From assembly GCA_965227065.1 (NCBI GenBank), contig CBDDFN010000009.1, positions 186,001-250,000 of the forward strand: a DNA stretch of 64,000 bases, read 5' to 3'. This document shows, piece by piece, positions 29,125-37,636 of this stretch (the stretch's first letter is position 1; each line of letters opens with the position of its first letter). This DNA is from CBDDFN01 sp965227065. Lineage in GTDB: Bacteria > Pseudomonadota > Alphaproteobacteria > SPJN01. Under the pieces are notes generated by a model. That model saw only the letters and a list, made by a program, of their open reading frames with translations, had not been told where the DNA came from and ran no database searches. The position numbers and the translations under genes were made by a program.

Positions 29125-29852
29125 GGGGCGGCCGTCCCGGCATTGGGCTGGGGTGCTGTTTGCGGTGCGGCGCCTTCGGGTTTGAAGATCATGATAGCGC
29201 CTTCAAACTGCATATGGGCGGCGCACATGCGCTCCTCATCATCGTACCAGACATCGACGAGCCCTTTGGAGCTCACCACCCGGTATCCGGTGCAGCGGCG
29301 CTCCTCACCATCAATGGTGACGGTCTGGGGCGTGCCGGTGGCGCGTTTCATGCCCACGGGCTTGCCGGTCAGTGGCTCAAACACCAAGGGCGCAGATGCC
29401 ATCGTGTCCTTGTTCCAAAAGGCAAAGGGGACCGCGCCGGGGTCCATCTCGCTTTTGTCTTCGGGCTTCACGCCGGTGATGGCGATTTTCTGGCTTTTCT
29501 TGTCGCGCTTGGCTGAAAAGCTCGCCTCAAGGTCATTGTCACCGATCTTGCCTTCGAGTTGATAGAACTGATCGCCCAGCCAATATTCCCGCATGATCAG
29601 ACGCACCTTGCGTGGCTTGCCCTCGGCATCGCCCACCACATAGGTTTGCTGGGCGGTGATGGTGCGGGCATTCTTTTTGTGATGGCGGTACTGGATGACA
29701 TAGCGGCCCGCCTTGATGCCATTGATGTAAATCTCAAAATTCTGGTCTTCGCCATCGGTGCCGAAATAGGCGGCGTGCGAGGCGGCCGGCAAAGCCGAAA
29801 TGGTCAGCAAGAAGCCAAACAAAGCGCAGCATGCGCGCAAAATCGTCATCAT
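29121..29852 (-). CDS. Secreted protein resembling DUF6134 family
   Basis: About 243 residues. An N-terminal signal peptide (ILRACCALFGFLLTISALPA, cleavage near SHA-AYF) precedes a beta-rich domain with FEIYINGIKAGRYVIQY, a central PFAFWNKDTM and a late GLVDVWYDDEERM, a layout like the uncharacterised DUF6134 proteins. The end is Pro/Ala-rich. Two adjacent ATGs follow AGGACG, so the start is 29852 or 29849. It overlaps the next gene by four bases. Periplasmic location is inferred; function unknown. Confidence 0.65.
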   Translation of the reverse strand: MMTILRACCALFGFLLTISALPAASHAAYFGTDGEDQNFEIYINGIKAGRYVIQYRHHKKNARTITAQQTYVVGDAEGKPRKVRLIMREYWLGDQFYQLEGKIGDNDLEASFSAKRDKKSQKIAITGVKPEDKSEMDPGAVPFAFWNKDTMASAPLVFEPLTGKPVGMKRATGTPQTVTIDGEERRCTGYRVVSSKGLVDVWYDDEERMCAAHMQFEGAIMIFKPEGAAPQTAPQPNAGTAAP

Positions 29853-29940
29853 AATCGTCCTGTTCGCCCAATTCCCCAAGGCGGGAGCCTAGCCCAGGCG
29901 GTGGGGCCGCTCCAAGGGGGGGAGAAGCAAAAAAGTCCCG

Positions 29941-30894
29941 TTATGGGCAGGGTTTAGCCAAATAGCGTTCGATCCAGGGTTTGGCGGAGTAGATCGTGCG
30001 CCAGCCCGCCGAGGTGGCCCCGCCGATCACATAACCCGCATTCCCCGCGCCGATGCTGGCCACGCCATGCCGGCCATGCGGCAAGGCTGCGCCGGGGTTC
30101 CACATGCCGGTATCGAGATCAAGCGTATCATGGCTTTTGAGCACATCAGCCTGTGGAGTTTCACCACCCCACACATGAATGGCACGCCCGACCAGCGCCG
30201 CACCATGGCCTGCGCGGGGTGTGGGCAAAGGCCCGGCTGTTTCCCAGCGATCCTCCACCATGTGGTAAATTTCGAAGGTGTTGAGCGGTTTATAATCATC
30301 TCCCCGTCCGCCCATGACAATGATCTGTTGGGTTTGTGGATCGTGAATGGCGGTCGCGGAATGCCGGTATGTGGGCATGGGGGCGTGATCATCCGACCAG
30401 CGATCGGTTGCCGGATCATAGGACCAGACCGGCCGGCCGGTTTCGCCGCGTCCGCCGAACAGCCATAGCTTGCCTTGCGCGGCAATCATGGCATGTTCAC
30501 CGCGCGGTCCGGGCATATCGGCTTTGCGCTGCCATTGGTCGGTTTGGGGATCATAGGCCCACAATTGGGGGTCATTGGGGGTGAAGCGAAGGCTGGTATA
30601 GCCGCCGCTGGCATAGATTTTGCCGTCAAGTGCAGCCAGGGCCACATGATGAAGCCGGTGAGGCAGATCGGCCCGCTCAACCCAGCGATCCTCCGCAATC
30701 ATATAAGATTCAAAGGCTTTTTGCGTTCCGCCCCAAAGCCGGATGCCGCCGGCGACATAGAGCTCTCCGCCAAGCGCGGTGACCGAAATCTCTGATCGGG
30801 CGGTGGGCATGTCGGCCAGCCGTGTCCAGCAGCCCTCGGCAAGGGCCGGGCCGGTCAGAAATCCCAAAAGCGTGACAAGCGCGATCACTTTCAT
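29941..30894 (-). CDS. Exported kelch-repeat beta-propeller protein
   Basis: 317 residues: signal peptide MKVIALVTLLGFLTGPALA, then about six kelch repeats, each with a GG pair, spaced aromatic residues and a W (for example GELYVAGGIRLWGG, GKIYASGGYTS, GKLWLFGGRGE, QIIVMGGRGDD, AIHVWGGETP, AGYVIGGATS), giving a six-bladed propeller. Similar exported proteins include N-acetylneuraminate epimerase, but no catalytic signature is seen. The ATG at 30894 places the signal peptide at the N-terminus and has GGGGGGC upstream. Divergent from pqqA across about 100 bases, so the two may share control. Confidence 0.85.
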   Translation of the reverse strand: MKVIALVTLLGFLTGPALAEGCWTRLADMPTARSEISVTALGGELYVAGGIRLWGGTQKAFESYMIAEDRWVERADLPHRLHHVALAALDGKIYASGGYTSLRFTPNDPQLWAYDPQTDQWQRKADMPGPRGEHAMIAAQGKLWLFGGRGETGRPVWSYDPATDRWSDDHAPMPTYRHSATAIHDPQTQQIIVMGGRGDDYKPLNTFEIYHMVEDRWETAGPLPTPRAGHGAALVGRAIHVWGGETPQADVLKSHDTLDLDTGMWNPGAALPHGRHGVASIGAGNAGYVIGGATSAGWRTIYSAKPWIERYLAKPCP

Positions 30895-30996
30895 ATTTGC
30901 CCCCCATAGAGAGGGGGAGTTTTGCGCGTCCCGGCCTTGCATGCCAAGGGCCAATCATGGATAGTTTGACCAGAGATTGTTCAAAGGGAGAGCATT

Positions 30997-31080
30997 ATGG
31001 CCTGGACAAAACCCAAGCTGATCGAAATTCCGGTTGGTCTTGAGATCAACGCCTATGCCTGCGCAGACCTGAAAAAGTAA
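30997..31080 (+). CDS. pqqA: PqqA, precursor peptide of pyrroloquinoline quinone
   Basis: A 27-residue peptide too short for most gene finders. It contains the conserved EINAYACA, where the Glu and the Tyr three residues after it (E-x-x-x-Y) are joined to become PQQ. AGGGAGAG stands 6 bases before the ATG. It heads pqqBCDE and is separated from pqqB by a strong hairpin. Confidence 0.95.
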   Translation: MAWTKPKLIEIPVGLEINAYACADLKK

Positions 31081-31114
31081 GCGCTGACCGCAAGATTAGG
31101 CAGCTTTAAATTCC

Positions 31115-31150
31115 AAGCGGGCCGCGGCGTGTGACGTCTGCGGCCCGCTT
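31115..31150 (+). promoter_or_regulatory. Intercistronic hairpin between pqqA and pqqB
   Basis: AAGCGGGCCGC and GCGGCCCGCTT pair perfectly over 11 bases around a 14-base loop, with no clear T-run. It may be a partial terminator or RNA stabiliser, raising pqqA over the enzyme genes. The pqqB ribosome site lies just beyond it. Confidence 0.65.
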
Positions 31151-31166
31151 CATTTGGGCACCCCAC

Positions 31167-32069
31167 ATGCATGTAATTATTCTTGGTGCCGCCGCAGGCG
31201 GTGGCCTGCCACAATGGAACGCCAATGGCCCGATGAACGAACGGGCGCGGGCGAATGATCCTGACTGCCCGCCGCAAACCCAATCCTCCATCGCCGTCAG
31301 TGCGGATGGCGAACGTTTTGTGGTGTTTAATGCCTCGCCCGACATGCGCGCGCAGCTCAATGCCACGCCGCAGCTTCACCCCCGGCTGGGGGAACGGCGG
31401 CATACGCCCATTGCCGGCATCGTTTTGACCAATGCCGATGTTGATCACATTGCCGGCCTGCTGACGGTGCGCGAACGCCAGGCGTTTGACCTGTTTGCCT
31501 CATCGCGCGTGCTGGATGCGCTGGGCGCCAATCCCGTGTTCAACGTGCTGAACCCCGATTTTGTCACCCGCAATCAAGTGACGCTCAACCAAAGCTTTGA
31601 ATGCGCGGAGCTTACCATCACTCTGTTCGCGGTGCCCGGCAAGGTTGCGCTGTTTTTGGAAAAAGAAGGCGAGGCAGGCTTTGGCACGGCGGACGGCGAC
31701 ACGGTCGGCGCGCTGATTGAGGCGGGCGGCAAGACGCTGGCCTATATTCCCGGCTGTGCAGCCGTGCCGGATGATCTCAAAACCTGCGTGGCGGGAGCGG
31801 ATTGTTTGTTGTTTGACGGCACGCTCTACACTGATGATGAGATGGTGGCAGGCAAAGAAAGCCCCAAGACCGGCGCGCGCATGGGTCATATTTCAATCTC
31901 GGGCGATGATGGCGCGATTGCCGCCTGGGACGGAGTTACGCTGGGCCGGAAACTGTTCATTCATTTAAACAACACCAACCCGGTCTGGCTGAAGACCAGC
32001 GCGGAACGCAAAGCGGTCGAAGCGGCAGGCTGGGGCGTGTGTCATGACGGCATGGAGATCACGCTGTGA
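31167..32069 (+). CDS. pqqB: PqqB, metallo-beta-lactamase-fold oxidase of PQQ synthesis
   Basis: 300 residues. PqqB hydroxylates the crosslinked diamino acid intermediate late in PQQ synthesis. It begins MHVIILGAAAGGGLPQWN as in the family; TNADVDHIAGLL holds the metal-binding Asp/His of the fold and GHISISGDDG follows late. Many PqqB continue with NCNCxNC after PQWN, binding a structural zinc; here the cysteines are replaced (NANGP). Start set at 31167 from the conserved N-terminus, although the ribosome site is weak; a frame start at 31131 lies within the hairpin. It overlaps pqqC by four bases. Confidence 0.95.
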   Translation: MHVIILGAAAGGGLPQWNANGPMNERARANDPDCPPQTQSSIAVSADGERFVVFNASPDMRAQLNATPQLHPRLGERRHTPIAGIVLTNADVDHIAGLLTVRERQAFDLFASSRVLDALGANPVFNVLNPDFVTRNQVTLNQSFECAELTITLFAVPGKVALFLEKEGEAGFGTADGDTVGALIEAGGKTLAYIPGCAAVPDDLKTCVAGADCLLFDGTLYTDDEMVAGKESPKTGARMGHISISGDDGAIAAWDGVTLGRKLFIHLNNTNPVWLKTSAERKAVEAAGWGVCHDGMEITL

Positions 32070-32818
32070 GCGATTGGGTTCTGACCGGCACGGTGTCGCC
32101 GGACACGCTTGAAGAGATGCTGCGCGCCATCGGGGCGGAACGCTATCACAATCGCCATCCCCATCATGCCCGCATGCGCGATGGTGGTCTCAGCAAGACC
32201 GAAATGCAGGCCTGGGCGCTTAATCGCTATCTCTATCAAAGCCGCATCCCGATCAAGGATGCCGCGATTATGAAGCGGATGATCGACCCGGCTTTGCGCC
32301 GCATCTGGCGTCAGCGCATCCTGGACCATGATGGCGAAGGTGCGGATGAGGGCGGGGTGGAACGCTGGCTCAAATTGACCGACGGGCTGGGACTGGACCG
32401 TGACTATGTGGTGTCGGAAGCCGGCATCTTGCCCGCAACCCGGTTTGCGGTTGATGCCTATATTCAGTTCGTTTCGGACAAAAGCCTGCTGGAAGCTATC
32501 GCCAGTTCGCTGACCGAACTGTTTGCCCCCACCATCATCGAAGACCGGGTGGCGGGTATCTTGCGCAATTATGATTTTATCCCGGCCGAGACGCTGAGCT
32601 ATTTTGATTACCGCATGACCCAGGCGCCGCGCGATGCGAACTTCGCACTCGATTACGTCAAGGAACATGCAAGATCGGTCGAAGATCAGCAAAAGGTGCT
32701 CAATGCCTTGCTGTTCAAAACCGGCATGTTGTGGGCGCAGCTCGATGCGCTTGATTATGCCTACGCGGGCAAGGGGCAAATCCCGCCCGGCGCGTTTAAC
32801 CCGGCGGAGCATGGATGA
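32066..32818 (+). CDS. pqqC: PqqC, pyrroloquinoline-quinone synthase
   Basis: 250 residues. Cofactor-free oxidase that closes the ring and removes eight electrons in the last step. The helical haem-oxygenase-like fold shows HPHHARMRDGGLSKTEMQ near the start, with active-site His and Arg, YLYQSRIPIKDA, and HARSVEDQQKVLNALLFKTGMLW at the end. Length is normal. Four-base overlaps with pqqB and pqqD indicate one translationally coupled operon. Confidence 0.96.
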   Translation: MSDWVLTGTVSPDTLEEMLRAIGAERYHNRHPHHARMRDGGLSKTEMQAWALNRYLYQSRIPIKDAAIMKRMIDPALRRIWRQRILDHDGEGADEGGVERWLKLTDGLGLDRDYVVSEAGILPATRFAVDAYIQFVSDKSLLEAIASSLTELFAPTIIEDRVAGILRNYDFIPAETLSYFDYRMTQAPRDANFALDYVKEHARSVEDQQKVLNALLFKTGMLWAQLDALDYAYAGKGQIPPGAFNPAEHG

Positions 32819-33084
32819 AGGAAGGCGACACAGTCCGGCTTCAGCCCTTTGCGCGGCCCCGTTTTGATGAGGTGCGCGGCCAGTGGATCATCAATGCGCC
32901 GGAACGGGTTCTGGTTCTCGACGATACGGCCAAGGCCATTGTCGATGCGCTTGATGGCCGGACCCTCAAAGACATCATCGATGGACTGGCCGTGCAGTAT
33001 GATGCACCGCGTGATGCGATTGCGGCGGATGTGCTGAGCTTTGTGTCGGAACTGAATGATAAACGGTTGGTGCGTCATGGCTGA
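32815..33084 (+). CDS. pqqD: PqqD, PqqA chaperone
   Basis: 89 residues; a RiPP recognition element that presents PqqA to the radical-SAM enzyme PqqE. LQPFARPRFDEVRGQWIINAPERV, then VDALDGRTLKDIID and VLSFVSELNDKRLV match the winged-helix fold. ATG overlaps pqqC by four bases and the end overlaps pqqE by eight. Confidence 0.94.
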   Translation: MKEGDTVRLQPFARPRFDEVRGQWIINAPERVLVLDDTAKAIVDALDGRTLKDIIDGLAVQYDAPRDAIAADVLSFVSELNDKRLVRHG

Positions 33085-34162
33085 CCCTGCTTTGGAACCG
33101 CCGCTCGCGCTGCTGGCCGAACTCAGCCACCGCTGCCCGCTATCCTGTCCCTATTGTTCGAACCCCTTGGAGCTGGTGCGCGCGAGCGGAGAACTTGCAA
33201 CCGACCAATGGATTTCCGCGTTTGAACAGGCTGCCCGCATGGGGGTGTTGCAGCTTCACCTGTCGGGCGGCGAACCGGCGGTGCGCAAGGATCTGGTCGC
33301 GCTTGTTCAGGCGGCGTGCGATGCCGGGCTGTACACCAATCTCATCACGTCAGGTCTGCTGCTTGATGTGGACCGTCTTGCAGCCTTGCAGGTAGCAGGG
33401 CTTGCCCATGTGCAACTGTCGGTGCAGGGCGTGGACAAACAGATGTGCGACTGGGTCGGAGGCACGGACGGCGCCTTTGATCAGAAGATGAAGGTGGCGG
33501 GCTGGGTTGATGGACTGGGGCTCGCGCTCACGCTTAATTTCGTGCTGCATCGGCACAATTGTCATCAGGCGGCCGCCATGCTGGCGCTCGCCCGGCAAAT
33601 GGGCGCCCAGCGGGTCGAGATGGCCCATACGCAATATTATGGCTGGGGCTTGAAGAACCGGGCAGCGCTGTTGCCGACCCGCGCGCAAGTTGATGCGGTG
33701 ACCGATCTGGTCGAGGCTGAGCGGGATAAAGGCGGCCTCACCATCGATTATGTGGTGCCTGATTACTACGCCGCCCGCCCAAAGGCCTGCATGGCGGGAT
33801 GGGCGCGGCGTTTTTTGACGATCACGCCCGATGGGCTTGTGCTGCCCTGTCATGCTGCCCAGACGATCCGCCATCTTGAATTTGAGCGGGTGACTGACCG
33901 GCCCCTCGCGGATATTTGGGAAACCAATTCAGGGCTCAACGCCTATCGCGGAACCGGCTGGATGGCGGAGCCTTGCCGGTCGTGTGAGCGGGCCGAGATT
34001 GATTTTGGCGGTTGCCGGTGTCAGGCGCTGGCGCTGGCGGGTGATGCCGGGGCGGTTGATCCGGCCTGTGCGCTGTCTCCGCAGCATCATTTGCTGGACG
34101 AGTGGGCACAAAAAGAGACGGGCGCCGAAGCGCCCGCCTTCATCTATCGCAGATTTTCCTAA
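33077..34162 (+). CDS. pqqE: PqqE, radical-SAM PqqA crosslinking enzyme
   Basis: 361 residues. Forms the carbon-carbon bond between Glu and Tyr in PqqA. The radical-SAM cluster motif is CPLSCPYC (about 18-25), followed by HLSGGEP; the C-terminal SPASM region supplies more cysteines (MAGWARRFLTITPDGLVLPCHA, PCRSCERAEIDFGGCRC) for auxiliary clusters. Start at 33077 from the conserved N-terminus and overlap with pqqD. No pqqF-type peptidase follows; a general protease may replace it, as in many genomes. Only three bases separate it from the convergent dehydrogenase. Confidence 0.96.
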   Translation: MADPALEPPLALLAELSHRCPLSCPYCSNPLELVRASGELATDQWISAFEQAARMGVLQLHLSGGEPAVRKDLVALVQAACDAGLYTNLITSGLLLDVDRLAALQVAGLAHVQLSVQGVDKQMCDWVGGTDGAFDQKMKVAGWVDGLGLALTLNFVLHRHNCHQAAAMLALARQMGAQRVEMAHTQYYGWGLKNRAALLPTRAQVDAVTDLVEAERDKGGLTIDYVVPDYYAARPKACMAGWARRFLTITPDGLVLPCHAAQTIRHLEFERVTDRPLADIWETNSGLNAYRGTGWMAEPCRSCERAEIDFGGCRCQALALAGDAGAVDPACALSPQHHLLDEWAQKETGAEAPAFIYRRFS

Positions 34163-34165
34163 GAC

Positions 34166-36460
34166 CTAGTTGGCCGCGGGAACATCCTCAAACTCTTCTT
34201 CCACCGCTTGATCAACGGCCGGTTGGGCATCGCCAACCGGAAGGCCCAGCGCTTCCTTGATGTGATCAGGGAAGTCAGGAATGGCGGTCGGAATGTCACC
34301 TTCATGGGCGCGGGCGATCACATAGGCTTTGATCGCCATCAGCTCGTCTTCATTGATCGCATCAGAGAAGTTCGCCATGCCGTTTTCGGCCAGCATGCCT
34401 TCGAGAACAATCTCTTTATACATGTCGAAGATGGCTTGATCGGAGTGACGCAGATCAGGGATGACGCCACCCGAAACCGCACCCACACCGTGGCAGACCG
34501 CGCAGTTGGCTGCAAACAGGTCGGAGCCTTTCTGGATCAGCTCAGGATCGTCGATCAAGGCCGGGGGCTCAGGAATGTCCTTCGCCGTCGGACCCTCAGG
34601 CATGGGCGCATTGGCGCCGAGCTTGAAAGTCATGACCTTGCCGTCGGCCTGGCTGCCTGCGGCTTTCGCAGCGCGGCCATACGCCAGCGCAAAAGCGCCG
34701 CCCCAACCAGCCAGCACTGTCACATATTGCTCGCCATCGACCATATAAGTCACCGCTGGCGCAATGACGCCGGTGGTCATGGGATGCTGCCACAACAGCT
34801 TGCCGTCGGTCGCGCGATAGGCTTTGAAGAAGCCGTCACCCGTGCCCTGGAAGACAAGATTGCCGCCGGTGGTCAGCATGCCGCCGTTCCAGTTGCCCCA
34901 ATGGGCAACTTTCCAGGCTGTTTCACCTTTCACCGGATCAAAGGCCTGAAGGTAACCCGCCCGGAACGCTGCGGGTCCCGCATCGGTCAGGGTTGACCAG
35001 TCCATCGCGGTGTTCCACTGGGTTTCCTTAAATTCATAATCCTTCGGCGGACCGGCAACATTGGTGTTGTCCATGGACGGGATATAGACAAGGCCGGTGT
35101 TGGGGTTGAACGCCATGGGATGCCAATTATGGGCGCCCGTGGGGACCGGCGAGTAGATTTTGAAATCCTCGCTCCAGCGCGTGTCATTTTCCACCGGACG
35201 GCCGGTTTCCATATCGACATGGCTGGCCCAGGTCACATCCATATATTTCGGCGCCCGCAGCAGCTCCCCGGTTTCCCGGTCGAGCACGTAGAAGAAGCCG
35301 TTTTTGGGGGCCTGCATGGCCACCTTGCGCATCTTGCCGTCAATTTCCATGTCAGCAAGGATGATGTGCTGGGTGGCGGTGAAGTCCCATGTGTCGCCCG
35401 GCGTGGTCTGATAATGCCATTTCAGGCTGCCATCGTCGGGATTGATCGCCAGGATTGATGAAATATAGAGATTGTCGCCGCCGCCGGGGCTGCGCTCTTC
35501 AATATTCCACGGTGAACCATTGCCGGTGCCGACATAAAGCAGGTTGAGCTCGGGGTCATAGGCCATCGAATCCCAGGCTGTACCGCCGCCACCGCGTTTC
35601 CAGTAGACGTCGCCTTTCCAGGTCTTGGCGGCTTCTTCCAGTTCGGGATGCTCGTAAGGCTGGCCGGGGTCACCCGGCACGATATAGAAGCGCCAGGCCT
35701 GATCGCCGGTCTCGGCGTCATAGGCGGTGATATAGCCGCGCACGCCATATTCGCCGCCGCCATTGCCGATGACCACTTTGCCATTCACGATGCGCGGTGC
35801 GCCGGTGATGGTGTAGGGCGCGCCGGGGACGGTTTTCACTTTCCAGATCACTTCGCCGGTGCCCGCGTCGAGCGCAACCAGATTGCCATCAAGCGTGGCG
35901 ACATAGACTTTGCCTTTCCACACCGCAACGCCGCGATTGACCACGTCACAGCAGGCATAACGGCCGTAATCTTTCGGCGTTTCGGGGTCATATTCCCACA
36001 ACAGCTCGCCGGTCTTGGCATCAAGCGCGTAAGTGATGGCCCAGCTGGCGGTGAGATACATCACGCCATCAATAACGATGGGGGAGCTTTCAAGGCCGCG
36101 CAGCGTGCCGGTGTCGAAATGCCAGGCGAGGCCAAGCTCACCCACGCTTTCTTCATTGACCTGCTGGAGCGGGCTGTAGCGCTGTTCGCCATAATCGCGG
36201 CCATGGGCGAGCCAGTTGTGCGGCTCGCTGTCGGCATTGATGATGCGTTGCGCGTCGATCTGGGCGGCGGCCCGGCGGGCCTCGACCGGATCGGCGGGAG
36301 CCTCTGCAGCGGCGTCCTCTTTTACGGCGGGTGCCGCCTCTTCAATTTCAGCAACAGGTGCAGGTGCAGCCTCATCCGGGCTATTGCCACCAAACACCAA
36401 CAAAACGACCAAGAGCGCCCCGATCACGGCTGCGCCTACGGCAAAACGGACACCATCCAT
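34166..36460 (-). CDS. PQQ-dependent quinohaemoprotein alcohol dehydrogenase
   Basis: 764 residues. N-terminal membrane anchor or signal (about 8-24), an Ala/Glu/Pro-rich linker to about 60, an eight-bladed PQQ propeller (W motifs; adjacent-cysteine ring YACCDVV; catalytic Asp in GDTWDFTAT) and a C-terminal cytochrome c domain (CAVCH haem site at about residue 650, Met ligand in GMANF). The residue two after the catalytic Asp is Thr rather than Asp, pointing to calcium, not a lanthanide. It oxidises alcohols in the periplasm, passing electrons to cytochrome c. GGGGAGGGG precedes the ATG. Its tail-to-tail contact with pqqE suggests the locus makes its own cofactor. Confidence 0.94.
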   Translation of the reverse strand: MDGVRFAVGAAVIGALLVVLLVFGGNSPDEAAPAPVAEIEEAAPAVKEDAAAEAPADPVEARRAAAQIDAQRIINADSEPHNWLAHGRDYGEQRYSPLQQVNEESVGELGLAWHFDTGTLRGLESSPIVIDGVMYLTASWAITYALDAKTGELLWEYDPETPKDYGRYACCDVVNRGVAVWKGKVYVATLDGNLVALDAGTGEVIWKVKTVPGAPYTITGAPRIVNGKVVIGNGGGEYGVRGYITAYDAETGDQAWRFYIVPGDPGQPYEHPELEEAAKTWKGDVYWKRGGGGTAWDSMAYDPELNLLYVGTGNGSPWNIEERSPGGGDNLYISSILAINPDDGSLKWHYQTTPGDTWDFTATQHIILADMEIDGKMRKVAMQAPKNGFFYVLDRETGELLRAPKYMDVTWASHVDMETGRPVENDTRWSEDFKIYSPVPTGAHNWHPMAFNPNTGLVYIPSMDNTNVAGPPKDYEFKETQWNTAMDWSTLTDAGPAAFRAGYLQAFDPVKGETAWKVAHWGNWNGGMLTTGGNLVFQGTGDGFFKAYRATDGKLLWQHPMTTGVIAPAVTYMVDGEQYVTVLAGWGGAFALAYGRAAKAAGSQADGKVMTFKLGANAPMPEGPTAKDIPEPPALIDDPELIQKGSDLFAANCAVCHGVGAVSGGVIPDLRHSDQAIFDMYKEIVLEGMLAENGMANFSDAINEDELMAIKAYVIARAHEGDIPTAIPDFPDHIKEALGLPVGDAQPAVDQAVEEEFEDVPAAN

Positions 36461-36616
36461 AAGATGACCCCTCCCCTAGATTCAGTTTTATGGCTGCGAG
36501 CCTATCAGCGGCATTTTGGCCCATCAACGACCAATTCGGGGGGCGGTGAGGGTGGGGCGTGTGCGGATTGCTAGAGCAGGGGCAGGGTGGAGGCCAAATC
36601 CCCACCGCAAGGGGGG

Positions 36617-37525
36617 TCAAACCGTCAGGCTGAACAAAATTGAGCCGATTGAGAAGATCAGCAGCCCACCCAGAATTTCAAAGTTGATGGCCATCACGCC
36701 GCTGTTGGAGCCGCTGCGTTCAAGGACTGAGCGGCGCAGCCACACGCTCACCATGCCCAGGCTCGCCATGGTGGCGGCCATCCCGACCGAGATTGCGGCG
36801 ACGACGAGAACGCCCATCAACACGATGTCATTGGCGAGTGCGAACAGCATGACCAGGATCGCGCCGGTGCACGGCACCACACCCACCATCAACGAAATCA
36901 GCGACCGGCGGCGGGTGATGCCGTTTTTATCTGTGGTGTGGATGGCGCAGGAACAGCCATGCTCATGATCATGGGCGTGATGGTGTTGGTGGCGGCGATG
37001 GTTGCGGTGGGCGAGCCACTTTTTGGCCGCCGTCCACAGCATGTAAAGGCCAATCGTGGCGATCGCGGCGTAGGAGATCAGCCGCACAGGGCGGTATTGA
37101 TCAGCCCCGCTGACCGCGATGCTGGACAAAAGTAGATCGGCAATCAACACGATCACAATGGCCGATGACACATGGATGAGCGCGATTTGGGTTCCCATCC
37201 ACAGCCCTTCTTTCCACCGCCCGCCATTGGCGAGGAAGTATGATGAAATCACCAGCTTGCCGTGGCCGGGCCCCAACGCATGGATCGCGCCATAGCCAAA
37301 TCCAAAACCAAGCGCCACAAACAAGGGCGACAGATTCTCGCCCGACCGAATGCCTTCAGCGGCCGCCGCCATCTGCGCCTGAGCCGAAGCCTGGAAATAA
37401 TCCAGCATCATGATCAGGAATTTGCCGAAGGTCAGATTGGCAAAGGCGGCATGATAAGCGCACGCGTCCGCCGCCGTGGGGACGGCAAGCATAAGCAGGA
37501 TCAGTGCTGTGAGCCTTGGTGACAT
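36617..37525 (-). CDS. NicO-family nickel/cobalt transporter (RcnA-like)
   Basis: 302 residues with about six membrane helices. Family landmarks are GYGAIHALGPGHGKLVISSY, a histidine-rich loop (HRNHRRHQHHHAHDHEHGCSC, given here in part) and GVVPCTGAILVMLFAL. It starts with a signal-like helix (RLTALILLMLAVPTAADA). The family exports or imports Ni2+/Co2+; B12-dependent MetH elsewhere in the window needs cobalt, but a direct link is not shown. ATG at 37525 is preferred; a longer frame from 37717 would overlap ettA. Divergent from ettA. Confidence 0.85.
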   Translation of the reverse strand: MSPRLTALILLMLAVPTAADACAYHAAFANLTFGKFLIMMLDYFQASAQAQMAAAAEGIRSGENLSPLFVALGFGFGYGAIHALGPGHGKLVISSYFLANGGRWKEGLWMGTQIALIHVSSAIVIVLIADLLLSSIAVSGADQYRPVRLISYAAIATIGLYMLWTAAKKWLAHRNHRRHQHHHAHDHEHGCSCAIHTTDKNGITRRRSLISLMVGVVPCTGAILVMLFALANDIVLMGVLVVAAISVGMAATMASLGMVSVWLRRSVLERSGSNSGVMAINFEILGGLLIFSIGSILFSLTV

Positions 37526-37636
37526 TTCGTCATTATAGACTGAATCGAATTGAATGGGGAGAGGCGTTGCCGTCCGCCCCGGCCATGGGCTAAAAGCGGC
37601 GTCAACTTCCCGAATTTCCTTAAAGGAGGCGTGCCG

